Positions 43,614 to 53,361 of a stretch of DNA of 64,000 nt are shown here, in pieces. The notes beneath the pieces are model-generated. The model was given only the letters and a program-made list of their open reading frames with translations, was not told the origin of the DNA and did not search any database. Made by a program: the position numbers and the translations under genes. The first letter of the stretch is position 1; each line of letters opens with the position of its first letter. This stretch comes from Arthrobacter ulcerisalmonis (GTDB lineage: Bacteria > Actinomycetota > Actinomycetes > Actinomycetales > Micrococcaceae), in contig NZ_UXAU01000013.1 of the NCBI RefSeq assembly GCF_900609065.1, forward strand, positions 87,626 through 151,625, in the 5' to 3' direction.

Positions 43614-45071
43614 GTGCCCCGCTCCGCCAGGTCTTCCGCTGACGCGATCAGCGCGCGGCTCAGGGACCTTGAGCTCCTCACCAAGGGGCCGGCCTGGGCG
43701 CTCACCCGATCCGCACCGTGGGTGATTGCCGTGCTGCAAGCCTCCTTCACCCGCACCCGGCCACAGGCGCTGCTGGAAGAATTCCACGCCGACGTCGACT
43801 CTTTCCTAGAGGAGCTCCGTCGCCAGGACCCCGGGCTGGGCGGCGGCGCGAACGGCAAGTCGTTTGGCGACGAGTGGACGCGCCGGCAGTTCCTGACCCG
43901 CCGCAACCAGTCAGGCCAGATCGTCTACGAACTGACCGAACCCGCAGCGAGGGTGCTGGCATTCCTCGACAGCCTTTCCAGCGAGCGTTCCACCCTGAAC
44001 GGCTCCCGCCTGGGCACGCTCCTGGGCGACGTCGAGAAGTTGGCCAACGAGACCAACCCTGACCAGAGTGCCCGGTTGGAATCCTTGGAAGAGGAAATTG
44101 GTGAACGTCGGCAGCTGATCACGGACATCACTACCGGCGAGTTTGATGGCCTCTTGGACGACGATGAGGCAGTGGAAGCCGCCGGAAACATCCTCGATTT
44201 GGCAGCCAGCTTGCCTGCCGACTACAAGAAAATGCGTGACCGGATCGAAGAGCTGGTGGGTGAACTCCGCAACCAGATCATTGAAGAATCGTTGACCAAG
44301 GGCGCCACCATGGCGCAGGTCTTGGAGGCGGACAAACGACTGCGGCAAAGCCCAGAGGGCCGCACCTTCCGTTCCTTTACAGCGTTCCTCGAAGATCCGC
44401 AGCAGCAGGTGCGCTTCAGATCGGCCATTGGCGAGGTCCTGAGCAGGGAGTTTGCCGACGACCTGTCAGTTGAAGACCGCGAAACGCTGAAGAACCTCGT
44501 GGCTGAGCTGCGCCAGCAACACAGCCAGATCCAACGTATCTACGGCAAACTCAGCGAAAGCCTGAATACCTATGTGCAGAGCGATGACTTCCGTCAGTCG
44601 GTTCGTCTGCGCCAGGTTCTGCGAGAAGCCGAACAAGCGATCCGATCACTACCCTACGAGCGGGAGCGTCCTGGACTTGTCCGTGGGCCTGAACTTTTCA
44701 ACGCAGGATTCGAATCGCTCTCCATGGTGAAACTGTTCGATCCGGACGAGTTCGCCGTGCCGCCTCGACTGGCCGACCCCATCGCCTTTAGCGATTCCGA
44801 TCGGGTGCGCTCGCCGCGGACAGGCAAAGCCAATCCGGACGTCATGCGCACAGCCCTGGCTGGCGCGGGCACACTGGTGGACGCCTGGGATCAGGTGCCC
44901 GCCGACGAACAACACATCAACACGCTTCGCGGCTTGCTCTCCCACGCGCTGCAGGCTGGCGCAGACTTCAACCGCGAGGCCTGGGCAGACCTGGACTTCG
45001 AACAGATTGACGGCACCCGGCGAAAAGCATTCCTGCCGGTGGTCACCCTTGCAAAGGACTCTGATGACTGA
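43614..45071 (+). CDS. jetA: Wadjet/MksF-type protein JetA (DUF3375)
   Basis: 485 residues from the GTG at 43614, with AAGGAG 5 nt upstream. This is the kleisin-like subunit of the MukBEF-related JetABC (MksBEF) condensin complex. DUF3375 features are visible: [20 protein letters not shown] at the N-terminus with an aromatic/Leu-rich winged-helix start, [20 protein letters not shown], and long coiled-coil-like helices between 150 and 330. The stop overlaps the jetB start (ATGACTGA, 45064-45071). Confidence 0.92.
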   Translation: MPRSARSSADAISARLRDLELLTKGPAWALTRSAPWVIAVLQASFTRTRPQALLEEFHADVDSFLEELRRQDPGLGGGANGKSFGDEWTRRQFLTRRNQSGQIVYELTEPAARVLAFLDSLSSERSTLNGSRLGTLLGDVEKLANETNPDQSARLESLEEEIGERRQLITDITTGEFDGLLDDDEAVEAAGNILDLAASLPADYKKMRDRIEELVGELRNQIIEESLTKGATMAQVLEADKRLRQSPEGRTFRSFTAFLEDPQQQVRFRSAIGEVLSREFADDLSVEDRETLKNLVAELRQQHSQIQRIYGKLSESLNTYVQSDDFRQSVRLRQVLREAEQAIRSLPYERERPGLVRGPELFNAGFESLSMVKLFDPDEFAVPPRLADPIAFSDSDRVRSPRTGKANPDVMRTALAGAGTLVDAWDQVPADEQHINTLRGLLSHALQAGADFNREAWADLDFEQIDGTRRKAFLPVVTLAKDSDD

Positions 45072-46008
45072 CTTTTCCGCCGCCAGCCCCGTCGAAACGG
45101 CACCGGCTCCCGCCGCCGTCCCGCCCGAGGCTGCAGACGTTTCCGCCACGCCGGAGGTCTCGGACACCGCCGCGGTTGAGGTTCCGGACGCCCCGGCGAC
45201 CGAGGTTCCGGACACCGCCGCGCCCGAGGTAGTTCCCGCCGCCGAACCTTCCGCGACCCACAGCGGCTGGTCCGCAAACCCGGGGCCACGCGACACCTTC
45301 GTGGACGGCGCCGCGCTGTTCCCGGGTGATACCGGTGTGTTGTCCATGCGGGTGCGGCAGGCGCTGGTCAAGCTGCTGAAGGGACCGTATGTCGACGGCG
45401 GCCGCGACGAGAAGCTGTGGACGGTCCTGCTGGATAACCGGGTGATCATCCGCAGCCGGCTGTCCGAACTGTTCCTCACCATGGAGCTTGACCATGAGCG
45501 GAAGGTCGCGGTGTTGCGGCCAGTGGACCCGGAATCGATTGGCGGCAGCACCCGCTCAAGCATCCTGCGGCAACAGCGGGCCCTGAGCCGGGTGGAGACC
45601 ATTGTGCTGCTCCGGTTGCGGTTGCTGCTTGACCGGCATGTCACCGCGCAGACGGACCCCACCATTACGCGCGAGGAACTCGCGGACCTGGTGGCGCACT
45701 ACCAACCCGCTGGCCAGCAGGACGCGCTGCGGGACTCTGACGTCGTGTCGCGCGCCATCACCAAGCTCATGGCACGCCAGCTGCTGCTCGCTACGGGCTT
45801 GGATGACGTCTACACCATCTCGAACGCGTTGCCTTTGGCGCTCCCCTTTGAAAACATCGGCGACATTCCGGCGCAGATCGCGGCGCTGGTGGCAGCCTCG
45901 ACAGATCAGTCGGGCACCGAACCGCTCCTGGAGTTCGACGGCGGGTCCCCGGCTGAGGACGACGAGGACACCGACGCCACCACCACCGACGCGGAGGACG
46001 CCAAGTGA
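45064..46008 (+). CDS. jetB: Wadjet/MksE-type protein JetB (DUF4194)
   Basis: 314 residues. This is the KITE-type dimeric subunit that binds the kleisin. Residues 1-85 are disordered and Ala/Pro/Glu/Val-rich with repeats such as [10 protein letters not shown]. The DUF4194 core is about 95-275 ([54 protein letters not shown]), ending in an acidic Asp/Glu/Thr tail. The start lies 8 bases inside jetA, and the stop overlaps jetC by 4, so all three are tightly coupled. Confidence 0.92.
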   Translation: MTDFSAASPVETAPAPAAVPPEAADVSATPEVSDTAAVEVPDAPATEVPDTAAPEVVPAAEPSATHSGWSANPGPRDTFVDGAALFPGDTGVLSMRVRQALVKLLKGPYVDGGRDEKLWTVLLDNRVIIRSRLSELFLTMELDHERKVAVLRPVDPESIGGSTRSSILRQQRALSRVETIVLLRLRLLLDRHVTAQTDPTITREELADLVAHYQPAGQQDALRDSDVVSRAITKLMARQLLLATGLDDVYTISNALPLALPFENIGDIPAQIAALVAASTDQSGTEPLLEFDGGSPAEDDEDTDATTTDAEDAK

Positions 46009-49000
46009 GTATCGCCAGCATGCTCCCACTGGGGGAGGAAACGAACCCTGGCCAGATGCGCTTGGCACTGGTCCAGGTGGTCAACTGGGGTACCTTCCAC
46101 GGCGCCCACACCATGCACGTTGACCGGAACGGAACCCTGCTGACGGGTAACTCCGGGGTGGGTAAGTCAACACTTTTCGACGCGATGCTGCGGGTCTTTG
46201 ACGCCCGCCCCCGCTCCAACGAAGCAGCGGCCCAGCGCTCCGGCGGGGCTGTGGAGGACAAGCGCACCACGTTCACGTACATGCGCGGCAAAGTGGGCGA
46301 CAAGGCTGTGGGGGAGGGATCGGCAAGTGCGTTCCAACGCCCGGGGGCTACCTGGTCTGCCGTTGCCCTGACGTTCGACAACGCGGCTGGCACCCGCATC
46401 ACCGTGTCCGCCATCTTCGACCTGCCCAAAAACGGCACCGAGTCGAGCGTGGGACGTTTCTATCTGATCGACCATGTGCCGCTGGATTTGGCGGCCCTGG
46501 AGGGGATCGCAGACAAGCGGTTCGGCAAAGCTGCCCTGGAAGGAATCTTCCCCGAGGCGCAGATCTTCGATGTTCACAAGGCCTTTGCGGAACGGTTCCG
46601 GCGACTCTTGGGCATCAGCTCTGACCAGGCCCTTCCGCTGCTGCGCGTCATCCAGGCGGGCAAGGGGTTGGGCGGTAGCGTCAACACGTTCTTCCGTGAC
46701 CAGGTCCTGGATGCCCCTGCCACGCTGGCTGCCGCGGACGATGTGGTGGAAGAATTCAGCAACCTGATGTCCATCCGGCAACGGCTTGAGGATGTCCGGC
46801 TGCAGCGTGACCAGCTGGCGCCCGTGCCCGGCCTCAACAAGGACTATGCCCAGGCCTTGCTGGACGCCAACGCACTCCGCAACCTGGCCGGCGAAGAATT
46901 CGATGCCTACCGGCAGCGCCTGGCCGTCACCATCCACGAACAGACCTTGCACCGATTCCGCGAGTTGGCGCAGGCCAAAGCCAAGGACCTGGGCACCGAG
47001 CGGACCCGGCGGGATGCCCTGTCCAAGGACCTTCGGCAGCTGGAAACGGACTACAACAACCAGGGCGGCAACGCCATTTCCGCGATCGAACAGTCGCTCG
47101 AGAACGCCACCGTAGGCCTGAAGCTGCGCCAACAAGTCGAAGAAGCGGCATGCCAGGCGCTCGCCGACGCCGGGCTGTCCCTGGAGTGGTCAGCTGACGG
47201 CTGGGAGCAGGCACACGAACAGGCGGCGGCAAGATCGGCCGAACTCCAGGACGATTCGAAGGCCCTGCAGGAACTCAGGTTCGAAGCTTTCGACGCGCAC
47301 GCCACCCGAAAGCGTGAGCTGGCAGCGGCTGAGCAGGAAATGCTGTCGCTGCAGACGCGAAAATCCCTGCTGCCGCCGTCGAGCATTGAAAACCGCGCCG
47401 CCATTGCTGCCGCGACCGGCGTTCCGGAGGAGCGGATGCCGTTCGCCGGCGAGCTCATGGACCTGGCCGAAGGTCAGGAACGGTGGCGGCCAGCTGCGGA
47501 GCGCGCCCTGCGCAGCCTCGCCACCACGCTTTTGGTTCCCGGCGAGCATTTCGGTGCCGTTACCCGCTACCTCAATGATCACGCGGTCCGTGGCGCCCTC
47601 CGCGCCGTGGATGTTTCCAAGCCGTTGGCTGGCGGTGCGTTGGCAGTCCAGGACGCGCACGACGGCGACCTGCTCACCAAACTGGATATTCTCACCGCTG
47701 GCCCGGCTGCTCCGGCCGGGGAATGGGTTCGCGAGCGGGTGGCCCTCGACTACGCGTTCCCGTGCGTGGAGAACCCTGACGAACTGGCGGCGTTGGACCG
47801 CGGGTTGAGCCTGGGCGGCGTGGTCAAGCGCAACCGCCACACCGTGGAGAAGGATGACCGCTTCACGTCCCGGCACGACTACGTCCTGGGCTTCGACAAC
47901 GCCACCAAGCGTGAGGTGGTGGCAGCCCAGGCGGCTGACCTCCGCCAGGAGGTTGCGAAGGCAGCCGAGCTGGCGCAGAGCCGGGAGGACTCGCACCAAG
48001 GTATGAGCCGTCAACTTGAGGCCCTGCGCCGGGTTGCTGGCGATCACCGTCCTTGGGACCAGGTTTCAGCTGCCGTGGCAGCAGACGAACTCACCAGGAT
48101 CAAGCAGCGCCTGGAAGATGCCTTGGCCGCGCAGGCCGATCTTGAACCACTTCGTGCCAGCATCGAGCAGGCGCGGCAGCAGCATCAGTCCAGCACCGAG
48201 TCCGCAGCTGTATTGCAGAGCGAATACAAGGCCCTCGACCGCCAGCTCACGACGGTGGATACCCTGCTGGAAGCTGCGCGGGACCGCCTGGCCCAGGCGC
48301 CGCCGTCGGACGCCACCGTGCAAAGGCTGGACCCCTACTTCGCGGACTTCGGCGACATGACCGAAATGCACGAGCTGGACAACCTCGCGAACCGTGTGCG
48401 GACCGTCCTGCAAGGCGAACTGCACGCAGCCGAGTCGCGTGGCCAAGGCACTGCCGAGCGGCTGACCCGCATTTTCGAGGGTTTCGTGCGTGATTGGGGC
48501 AGCGCCATTTCGGCTGATCACGGGACCAGCATCGGCGCGGCCAGCGACTTCGAAACGCGCTACCACGCCATCATTACCGACGGCCTGCCGGCCCAGGAGG
48601 CCGAATTCAGGCAGTTCTTTAACCAGCGCACGCATGAATCGTTCAGCACCCTCCTGCACCTGCTGGACGAAGAACGGCGGTCCATCACCAGCCGCATCCT
48701 GCCGTTGAACGGGATACTGTCCGAGGTGAATTTCCACGAAGGCAGCTTCCTTGAGTTGGACATCAAGCCCACGTTGCCGCCCACGGCCAAGCAGTTCAAG
48801 GACGCTATCCAGAACGCCTTGAAGGCCCGTCATGGCCGGCCGAGGCCCGATACTGGCGCCGATCGGGACGACGAAGCCGAGCTGACAGCCCGTTACAAGT
48901 CTCTGGAAACGCTGGTCAAACGGCTCGGATCAGCGGCGCCTGAGGACCGGCGTTGGCGTGCAGAAGTGCTCGATGTCCGCGGCCACCTTTTCATTCAGTG

Positions 49001-49448
49001 CAAGGAACACCGCGAAGTCACCGGGCCGCGCGGGGCGAAGAAAACTGATGTGTTCATGCACGCTGACACGGGGTCCATGTCCGGTGGTGAGCGGCAGCGG
49101 TTCACGGCGTTCATCATGGCTGCAGCACTGAGCTACCAGCTGGGCATCGCTGAACAGGGATTTACCACCTACGGGACAGTGATGATGGACGAAGCGTTCG
49201 TCCTGGCCTCGGAAGAGTTCGCCGGCGCCGGCATCAAGGCGCTGCACGAGTTCGGCTTCCAGTTGCTGCTGGCCGCACCTGAAAACGTGATTGATCTGTC
49301 CCGGCATCTGGGTTCCGTCACCGAGATCCTGCGCGACAAACGCACCAACCGCTCCGGCGTACTGACTGCGCCGGTCATCTCAGCCGCCGACGCCGCTCCC
49401 GGAGCGTGGCGCTCGGAGGCCAACCCGGTGGACATCATCCTGCGCTGA
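46005..49448 (+). CDS. jetC: Wadjet/MksB-type SMC-like ATPase JetC
   Basis: 1147-residue SMC/MukB-like ATPase, the DNA-translocating motor of the complex. Walker [10 protein letters not shown] is at 48-56. Long coiled coils (about 300-465 and 650-800) flank a hinge-like middle. The ABC signature MSGGERQRF is near 1025-1033, and Walker B with the catalytic Glu is in [10 protein letters not shown] (about 1059-1068). The GTG start overlaps jetB (GTGA). In typical type I Wadjet operons jetD, a TOPRIM-related nuclease gene, comes next; here the next gene is a convergent tetR. Confidence 0.95.
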   Translation: MSIASMLPLGEETNPGQMRLALVQVVNWGTFHGAHTMHVDRNGTLLTGNSGVGKSTLFDAMLRVFDARPRSNEAAAQRSGGAVEDKRTTFTYMRGKVGDKAVGEGSASAFQRPGATWSAVALTFDNAAGTRITVSAIFDLPKNGTESSVGRFYLIDHVPLDLAALEGIADKRFGKAALEGIFPEAQIFDVHKAFAERFRRLLGISSDQALPLLRVIQAGKGLGGSVNTFFRDQVLDAPATLAAADDVVEEFSNLMSIRQRLEDVRLQRDQLAPVPGLNKDYAQALLDANALRNLAGEEFDAYRQRLAVTIHEQTLHRFRELAQAKAKDLGTERTRRDALSKDLRQLETDYNNQGGNAISAIEQSLENATVGLKLRQQVEEAACQALADAGLSLEWSADGWEQAHEQAAARSAELQDDSKALQELRFEAFDAHATRKRELAAAEQEMLSLQTRKSLLPPSSIENRAAIAAATGVPEERMPFAGELMDLAEGQERWRPAAERALRSLATTLLVPGEHFGAVTRYLNDHAVRGALRAVDVSKPLAGGALAVQDAHDGDLLTKLDILTAGPAAPAGEWVRERVALDYAFPCVENPDELAALDRGLSLGGVVKRNRHTVEKDDRFTSRHDYVLGFDNATKREVVAAQAADLRQEVAKAAELAQSREDSHQGMSRQLEALRRVAGDHRPWDQVSAAVAADELTRIKQRLEDALAAQADLEPLRASIEQARQQHQSSTESAAVLQSEYKALDRQLTTVDTLLEAARDRLAQAPPSDATVQRLDPYFADFGDMTEMHELDNLANRVRTVLQGELHAAESRGQGTAERLTRIFEGFVRDWGSAISADHGTSIGAASDFETRYHAIITDGLPAQEAEFRQFFNQRTHESFSTLLHLLDEERRSITSRILPLNGILSEVNFHEGSFLELDIKPTLPPTAKQFKDAIQNALKARHGRPRPDTGADRDDEAELTARYKSLETLVKRLGSAAPEDRRWRAEVLDVRGHLFIQCKEHREVTGPRGAKKTDVFMHADTGSMSGGERQRFTAFIMAAALSYQLGIAEQGFTTYGTVMMDEAFVLASEEFAGAGIKALHEFGFQLLLAAPENVIDLSRHLGSVTEILRDKRTNRSGVLTAPVISAADAAPGAWRSEANPVDIILR

Positions 49449-49457
49449 TCCTCTGGG

Positions 49458-49574
49458 CCGTAGTAACCCTCCCGGAGTTGTTGGGTGATTTTGGCTAACG
49501 CTCCCGTGGAATTCTGCAACAGCTCCGGGAGCGTTGGCGTTTTGGCGGCAGGATTTCCGGGAGGGTTGCTACGG
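49458..49574. repeat. Nested inverted repeat downstream of jetC
   Basis: Outer 19-base arms (49458-49476 and 49556-49574) pair except for one G-T wobble. Inner 13-base arms (49494-49506 and 49526-49538) pair with one wobble around a 19-base loop. The element fills the gap between jetC and the convergent tetR and overlaps the last 6 bases of tetR. It may be a bidirectional terminator or a small palindromic mobile element. A 14-base piece of its right arm recurs at 57418-57431. Confidence 0.75.
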
Positions 49575-50111
49575 CTGGGGACAGCTGTCGATCTGGGATT
49601 GGACCAGGTCGCCGAAGTGCGCCACCACGTCGTCGAAGTCCCGGTCGGCGAAGAGTTCGAGGGTCCGCACTGCCTCGCCGAATCCGATCATGAGCGTCAC
49701 GACCATGGCGGCATGGCGTCGATCGGGGGTGGGGTCGCTGATGAGCTTGGCGATGTACCCCACGTACTTTTCCCGGGTTTCCGTCTTGGCGGCTTCCGGA
49801 TCCGGGGCGTCGTTGACAGTGAAGGGGATCATCGCCCAAGGCTCCTGCATGGACCGTTCGCGGCGCATCATGACGCGAAAAGCTAGGGCTGAGCCGAGTT
49901 CGTGCCGCGGCGCCAACAGTTCGCCCAGCAGCCGTGCGTCAGGTTGAGCCGCAGCAAACAGCTTTTCCTTGGACTCGTAGATCTTCATGACCAACGCAGC
50001 GGAGACTCCGGCGTCGGCGGCTATGTCCCGTACCGTCACCGAGCGGTAGCCCCGTTCGCCAAAAAGCCGTCCGGCGGATTCGAGGATGGCGTCCTTGCTG
50101 TGGCTGCTCAT
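49569..50111 (-). CDS. TetR family regulator of the MFS exporter
   Basis: 180 residues. The DNA-binding domain is at about 5-50 (SKDAILESAGRLFGERGYRS, then IAADAGVSAALVMKIYESKE), followed by a helical ligand domain. The start overlaps the preceding exporter gene's C-terminal stop by 4 bases (50108-50111), so the repressor is made from the same mRNA as the pump. Its probable operators are the two identical-pattern palindromes at 52115-52156 in front of the exporter. Confidence 0.92.
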   Translation of the reverse strand: MSSHSKDAILESAGRLFGERGYRSVTVRDIAADAGVSAALVMKIYESKEKLFAAAQPDARLLGELLAPRHELGSALAFRVMMRRERSMQEPWAMIPFTVNDAPDPEAAKTETREKYVGYIAKLISDPTPDRRHAAMVVTLMIGFGEAVRTLELFADRDFDDVVAHFGDLVQSQIDSCPQP

Positions 50112-50459
50112 GCGCGGGTGAGGGGGGCTAGTGGCTCAAGCGGCGCCCCAGACACGGCGAGGTCCAGCTGCACGGAGCGGTTGTCCAGCGCAAGCTTCCG
50201 GGCCGTGGCCTGGTGCGTTTCGGGATGCAGCATGGAGACGATGTACCGGCCAGCGGGCGGCAGCGGCAGGCTGTACCGGCCGTCCTCGTCCGTCATGACG
50301 GAGGCCACGTGCTCGCCACCGCCCTTGAGCACCGCCACTACTGCGCCGCCGATCGGGTCTGCCCCCACGGTGGCGCGCCCGCTCAACGTCAACTGCTGGC
50401 CCAGGGTGAAGTCCTGCTTGAGGGTGACGCCATCGAACTCGAAGACGTCAGCCTGCTGG
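50108..50459 (-). pseudogene. Frameshifted second beta domain of the MFS exporter
   Basis: In the +1 frame, the region after the exporter stop encodes a second carboxypeptidase-regulatory-like domain: VFEFDGVTLKQDFTLGQQLT, then DEDGRYSLPLPPAGRYIVSM. It has no start codon or ribosome binding site of its own in a sensible place. Skipping one base within 50451-50459 joins the frames as W-A-P-Q-A-D-V and would give a single protein of about 660 residues. Either a real frameshift, a programmed shift, or a sequencing error. Confidence 0.75.
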
Positions 50460-52085
50460 TGCCCAACCTGCGGCGTTGACCACCAGCAGGTACTTGCCAG
50501 GTCCAGGCACCGCCACCGAGTATCTGCCGTCCGCATCAACCCGGTTCCAGTCCACAGGATCGCCGTTGAGCCGCAGGACGGTCACCACCGCGTGCGCCAC
50601 CGGAGCCCCGTTCCTGACCCGGACGAGCCCGCGTAGGACCAGTTCGTTTTCGTTTGAAGCAGGGATGGCCGCGGCGGGGGCGTTGGCTTTCGGGATGAAG
50701 GTGGAGGCGACGATCGCTGCCGCGGAAGCCAGGGCCGCCATCCAGAACACATCCTGGAAGGCGCCGAACGTGGGCAACTTGACGGGGCCGACGTCGGCCG
50801 TCACCGAGGTGAGGAAGGCGGCGACGGCGGCACTCGAGGTTGAGGTGCCGATGGCGCGCAGGAGGCTGTTGAGGCCGTTCGCGGAGGCGATTTCCGTGAT
50901 GGGAACCGCTGCCATGATGAGGGTGGGCATGGCGGCGTAGGCGATGGCGGTGCCGATGCTGACCACGGTGGAGCCGATGATGATCCACAGCACCGAATCC
51001 CAAAGGAAGACGCGCCCCACGTATCCCACGATCATCACCGAGGCGCCTGCGATCAGGGCCGACTTGGCGCCGTAGCGGCTGATGATGCCGCCGGAAACCG
51101 GTGCGAAAATCACGATCGCCAGGCCGGAGGGAATCATGGCCAGCCCTGCGGCGATAACCGGCATTTCAAAGCCGGAGCCGGTGGCCAGGGGTTGTTGCAG
51201 TTGCTGCGTGGTCAGCAGCATGTTGGCGAACATGGCGAAGCCAATGAGGAGGGAGGCCACGTTGGTCATCAGGACGGGTCGTTTGGCCGAGGTCCGCAGA
51301 TCCACCATCGGCTGGCTGACCTTCAATTCGTAGGGAACCCAGATGCCCAACAGAATCGCGGCGAGCAGGAACAACAGCAGCACGGACTCGGAGTTCCAGC
51401 CCCACGAGCCGCCCTTGGAGATCGCGAGCAACAGGGATGCGAGCGCACCGGAGAGGATCACGGCGCCGATATAGTCGAAGCGGCCGGGGGTGCGGACCTT
51501 GGACTCGGGGACAACGAGGGCTACCGCCGCCAACAGGAGCAGTCCGGCTGCGGCAGAGACCCAGAAGATGGAGTGCCAGCCAAAGTTTTCGTAGAGGACG
51601 CCCGCCATGGGAAGGCCCAGCGCACTGCCGATGCCGAGCGTTGCGCTCATCAGGGCCACCGCGGAACCCAGCTTTTCCTTGGGCAGCTCATCGCGCATGA
51701 TACTGATGCCAACGGGGATGAGCGCCGCCGAAAATCCTTGCAATGCACGGCCCACGATGATCCAGAGGAAAGTCCCACCCACGGCGGCAATGATGGAACC
51801 GACCACCATCAGGGCTAGGCAGACAATCATCATCCGTTGTTTGCCGTACATGTCCGCACTGCGCGTGACGATGGGTGTTGCCACTGCGCTGGTCAAGAGC
51901 GTTGCGGTCACCAGCCACGATGAGTCGTCCGCGGTGACGCCCAGGATGCCCGGGAAGTCAGGGAGTAGCGGGACCACGAGGGTCTGCATCAGGGCCACGA
52001 CGGTGCCGCTGAGCGACAGCACGGTGATGATGGCCCACGACGGACGGGCTTTGCGGGGCTGGGCGTGGGAGCGCGGGGAAGTCAC
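50448..52085 (-). CDS. MFS drug exporter (DHA2) with a C-terminal carboxypeptidase-regulatory domain
   Basis: 545 residues from the GTG at 52085, which has AAAGG about 6 nt upstream. The transporter part (about 1-470, 14 helices, motif A TRSADMYGKQRM) is intact. It is followed by a Cna-B/carboxypeptidase-regulatory-like beta domain (ELVLRGLVRVRNGAPVAHAV through GRYSVAVPGPGKYLLVV). The frame then stops just after AGWAPAG, while a second copy of the beta domain continues in the +1 frame. The pump may still work without that domain. Twin operators lie upstream. Confidence 0.85.
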   Translation of the reverse strand: MTSPRSHAQPRKARPSWAIITVLSLSGTVVALMQTLVVPLLPDFPGILGVTADDSSWLVTATLLTSAVATPIVTRSADMYGKQRMMIVCLALMVVGSIIAAVGGTFLWIIVGRALQGFSAALIPVGISIMRDELPKEKLGSAVALMSATLGIGSALGLPMAGVLYENFGWHSIFWVSAAAGLLLLAAVALVVPESKVRTPGRFDYIGAVILSGALASLLLAISKGGSWGWNSESVLLLFLLAAILLGIWVPYELKVSQPMVDLRTSAKRPVLMTNVASLLIGFAMFANMLLTTQQLQQPLATGSGFEMPVIAAGLAMIPSGLAIVIFAPVSGGIISRYGAKSALIAGASVMIVGYVGRVFLWDSVLWIIIGSTVVSIGTAIAYAAMPTLIMAAVPITEIASANGLNSLLRAIGTSTSSAAVAAFLTSVTADVGPVKLPTFGAFQDVFWMAALASAAAIVASTFIPKANAPAAAIPASNENELVLRGLVRVRNGAPVAHAVVTVLRLNGDPVDWNRVDADGRYSVAVPGPGKYLLVVNAAGWAPAG

Positions 52086-52114
52086 GGGGTAGCCTTTGGC
52101 CGGAACGGGAGAGG

Positions 52115-52156
52115 GTGAACGACTGTTCACGCCCCTCCCAGTGAACCACTGTTCAC
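52115..52156 (-). promoter_or_regulatory. Twin TetR operators of the MFS-tetR operon
   Basis: GTGAACGACTGTTCAC (52115-52130) and GTGAACCACTGTTCAC (52141-52156) share the form GTGAAC-N4-GTTCAC with perfect 6-bp arms and lie 26 bp apart centre to centre, just upstream of the GTG at 52085. This is the geometry of a two-site repressor operator and fits autoregulation by the TetR protein. Confidence 0.85.
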
Positions 52157-52237
52157 CCCACCGGAACAAGGCGGTGATCGGCGCGATAGCCCATTATTGT
52201 CAATAGGAAACATAAACGTTTCGTAATGAAGCCCAGC

Positions 52238-52256
52238 GTAGGCTAGCCTTACTTAG
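52238..52256 (+). promoter_or_regulatory. DtxR/IdeR-like iron box
   Basis: GTAGGCTAGCCTTACTTAG matches about 14 of 19 positions of the DtxR/IdeR consensus. A second partial site, CTTAGGT (52252-52258) with ACCTAAG (52270-52276), lies just downstream. The position 29 bp before the siderophore-binding protein start implies iron-dependent repression of the whole operon. Confidence 0.8.
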
Positions 52257-52284
52257 GTTCGCGTCACTTACCTAAGGATTCCCC

Positions 52285-53352
52285 GTGTCTTTCAACCCCC
52301 CACGCCGTGCGCTGCTGAAGTCCGCAGGCGCCGCGACAGCCGCGTTCGCCGTCGCCCTTTCCCTGGCCGGTTGCTCCACCGGTTCAACCACCGCCGGAGC
52401 TGAAACTTCGTCGGCCGCCAGCAGCACCGCTTTCCCCGTGACCATCAAGAATGTCTTCGGCGAGACCACCATCAGCAAGCAGCCCACCCGGGTTGCCACC
52501 GTGTCGTGGGTCAATGACGACGTCGCGATTGCCCTCGGTGTGGTTCCCGTGGGCGTTCCGAAGAACGAATGGGGCGGCAACGAGCAGGGCTCAACGCCGT
52601 GGAAGGACGCCGCACTCGAGAAGATGGGCGCTGGATTCGGCACCGAGAAGGCCCCGGTCCAGTACTCCGAGGCGGACGGCATCAACTTCACCGAGATTGC
52701 CAAGCTAACCCCTGACGTCATTTTGGCCGCCTACTCCGGCCTGACCGAGGAGGACTACAAGAAGCTCAGCGAAATCGCGCCTGTTGTGGCGCAGCCGGAG
52801 GTGGCCTATGGCACGTCCTGGCAGGACTCCACCACCATCATCGGCAAGGCTCTCGGCAAGAGCACGGAGGCTGCCAAGCTGGTCTCTGACACCGAGGCCA
52901 CCATTAAGGACAAGGTCGCCGCAGTTCCGCAGATCGCCGGCAAGACCTTCATCTACGGCAACCTGGAGCCGGACAAGGGTGACGGCGTTAACGTGTACAC
53001 CGCCAACGACAACCGTCCCCGGTTCCTCACCGAAATCGGGATGAAGCTTGCCTCGGTTGTGGAGGACAACTCCAAGGGTTCCAAGGAGTTCTTCATCCCG
53101 TGGTCTGCTGAAAAGGCCAACGAGTTAGCGTCCGACATCTTCGTGACTTGGGTTCCTGACGCGTCCACCACCGACGCCATCAAGGCGGATCCGCTGTTGA
53201 GCCAGATCCCCGCTATCAAGACCGGTGCCCTGGTGGCCGATTCGAACAACACACTGACCCTGTCCATCTCCGCGTCATCGCCGCTGAGCCTGCCGTGGTC
53301 ACTGGATACGTTCCTGCCGCAGCTGGCCAGCGCAGCAGACGCCGCCAAGTAG
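52285..53352 (+). CDS. Iron-siderophore ABC transporter substrate-binding lipoprotein
   Basis: 355 residues. Signal peptide with twin Arg (PPRRALLK) and lipobox SLAGC, Cys30. The mature part is the FepB/FecB (BtuF-like) fold: FGETTISKQPTRVATVSWVN, then LTPDVILAAYSGLTEEDYKK, and a C-terminal segment with IFVTWVPD. It captures ferric siderophores outside the membrane; which siderophore is unknown. GTG start with AAGGA 6 nt upstream, under the iron box. First gene of a five-gene operon. Confidence 0.93.
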   Translation: MSFNPPRRALLKSAGAATAAFAVALSLAGCSTGSTTAGAETSSAASSTAFPVTIKNVFGETTISKQPTRVATVSWVNDDVAIALGVVPVGVPKNEWGGNEQGSTPWKDAALEKMGAGFGTEKAPVQYSEADGINFTEIAKLTPDVILAAYSGLTEEDYKKLSEIAPVVAQPEVAYGTSWQDSTTIIGKALGKSTEAAKLVSDTEATIKDKVAAVPQIAGKTFIYGNLEPDKGDGVNVYTANDNRPRFLTEIGMKLASVVEDNSKGSKEFFIPWSAEKANELASDIFVTWVPDASTTDAIKADPLLSQIPAIKTGALVADSNNTLTLSISASSPLSLPWSLDTFLPQLASAADAAK

Positions 53353-53361
53353 GACCGCTTC

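Noticed and set aside
49449..50108. A degraded jetD hidden between jetC and tetR
   Set aside because: Only 120 bases separate them, filled by inverted repeats; no fragment resembling a TOPRIM-type nuclease is visible in any frame.
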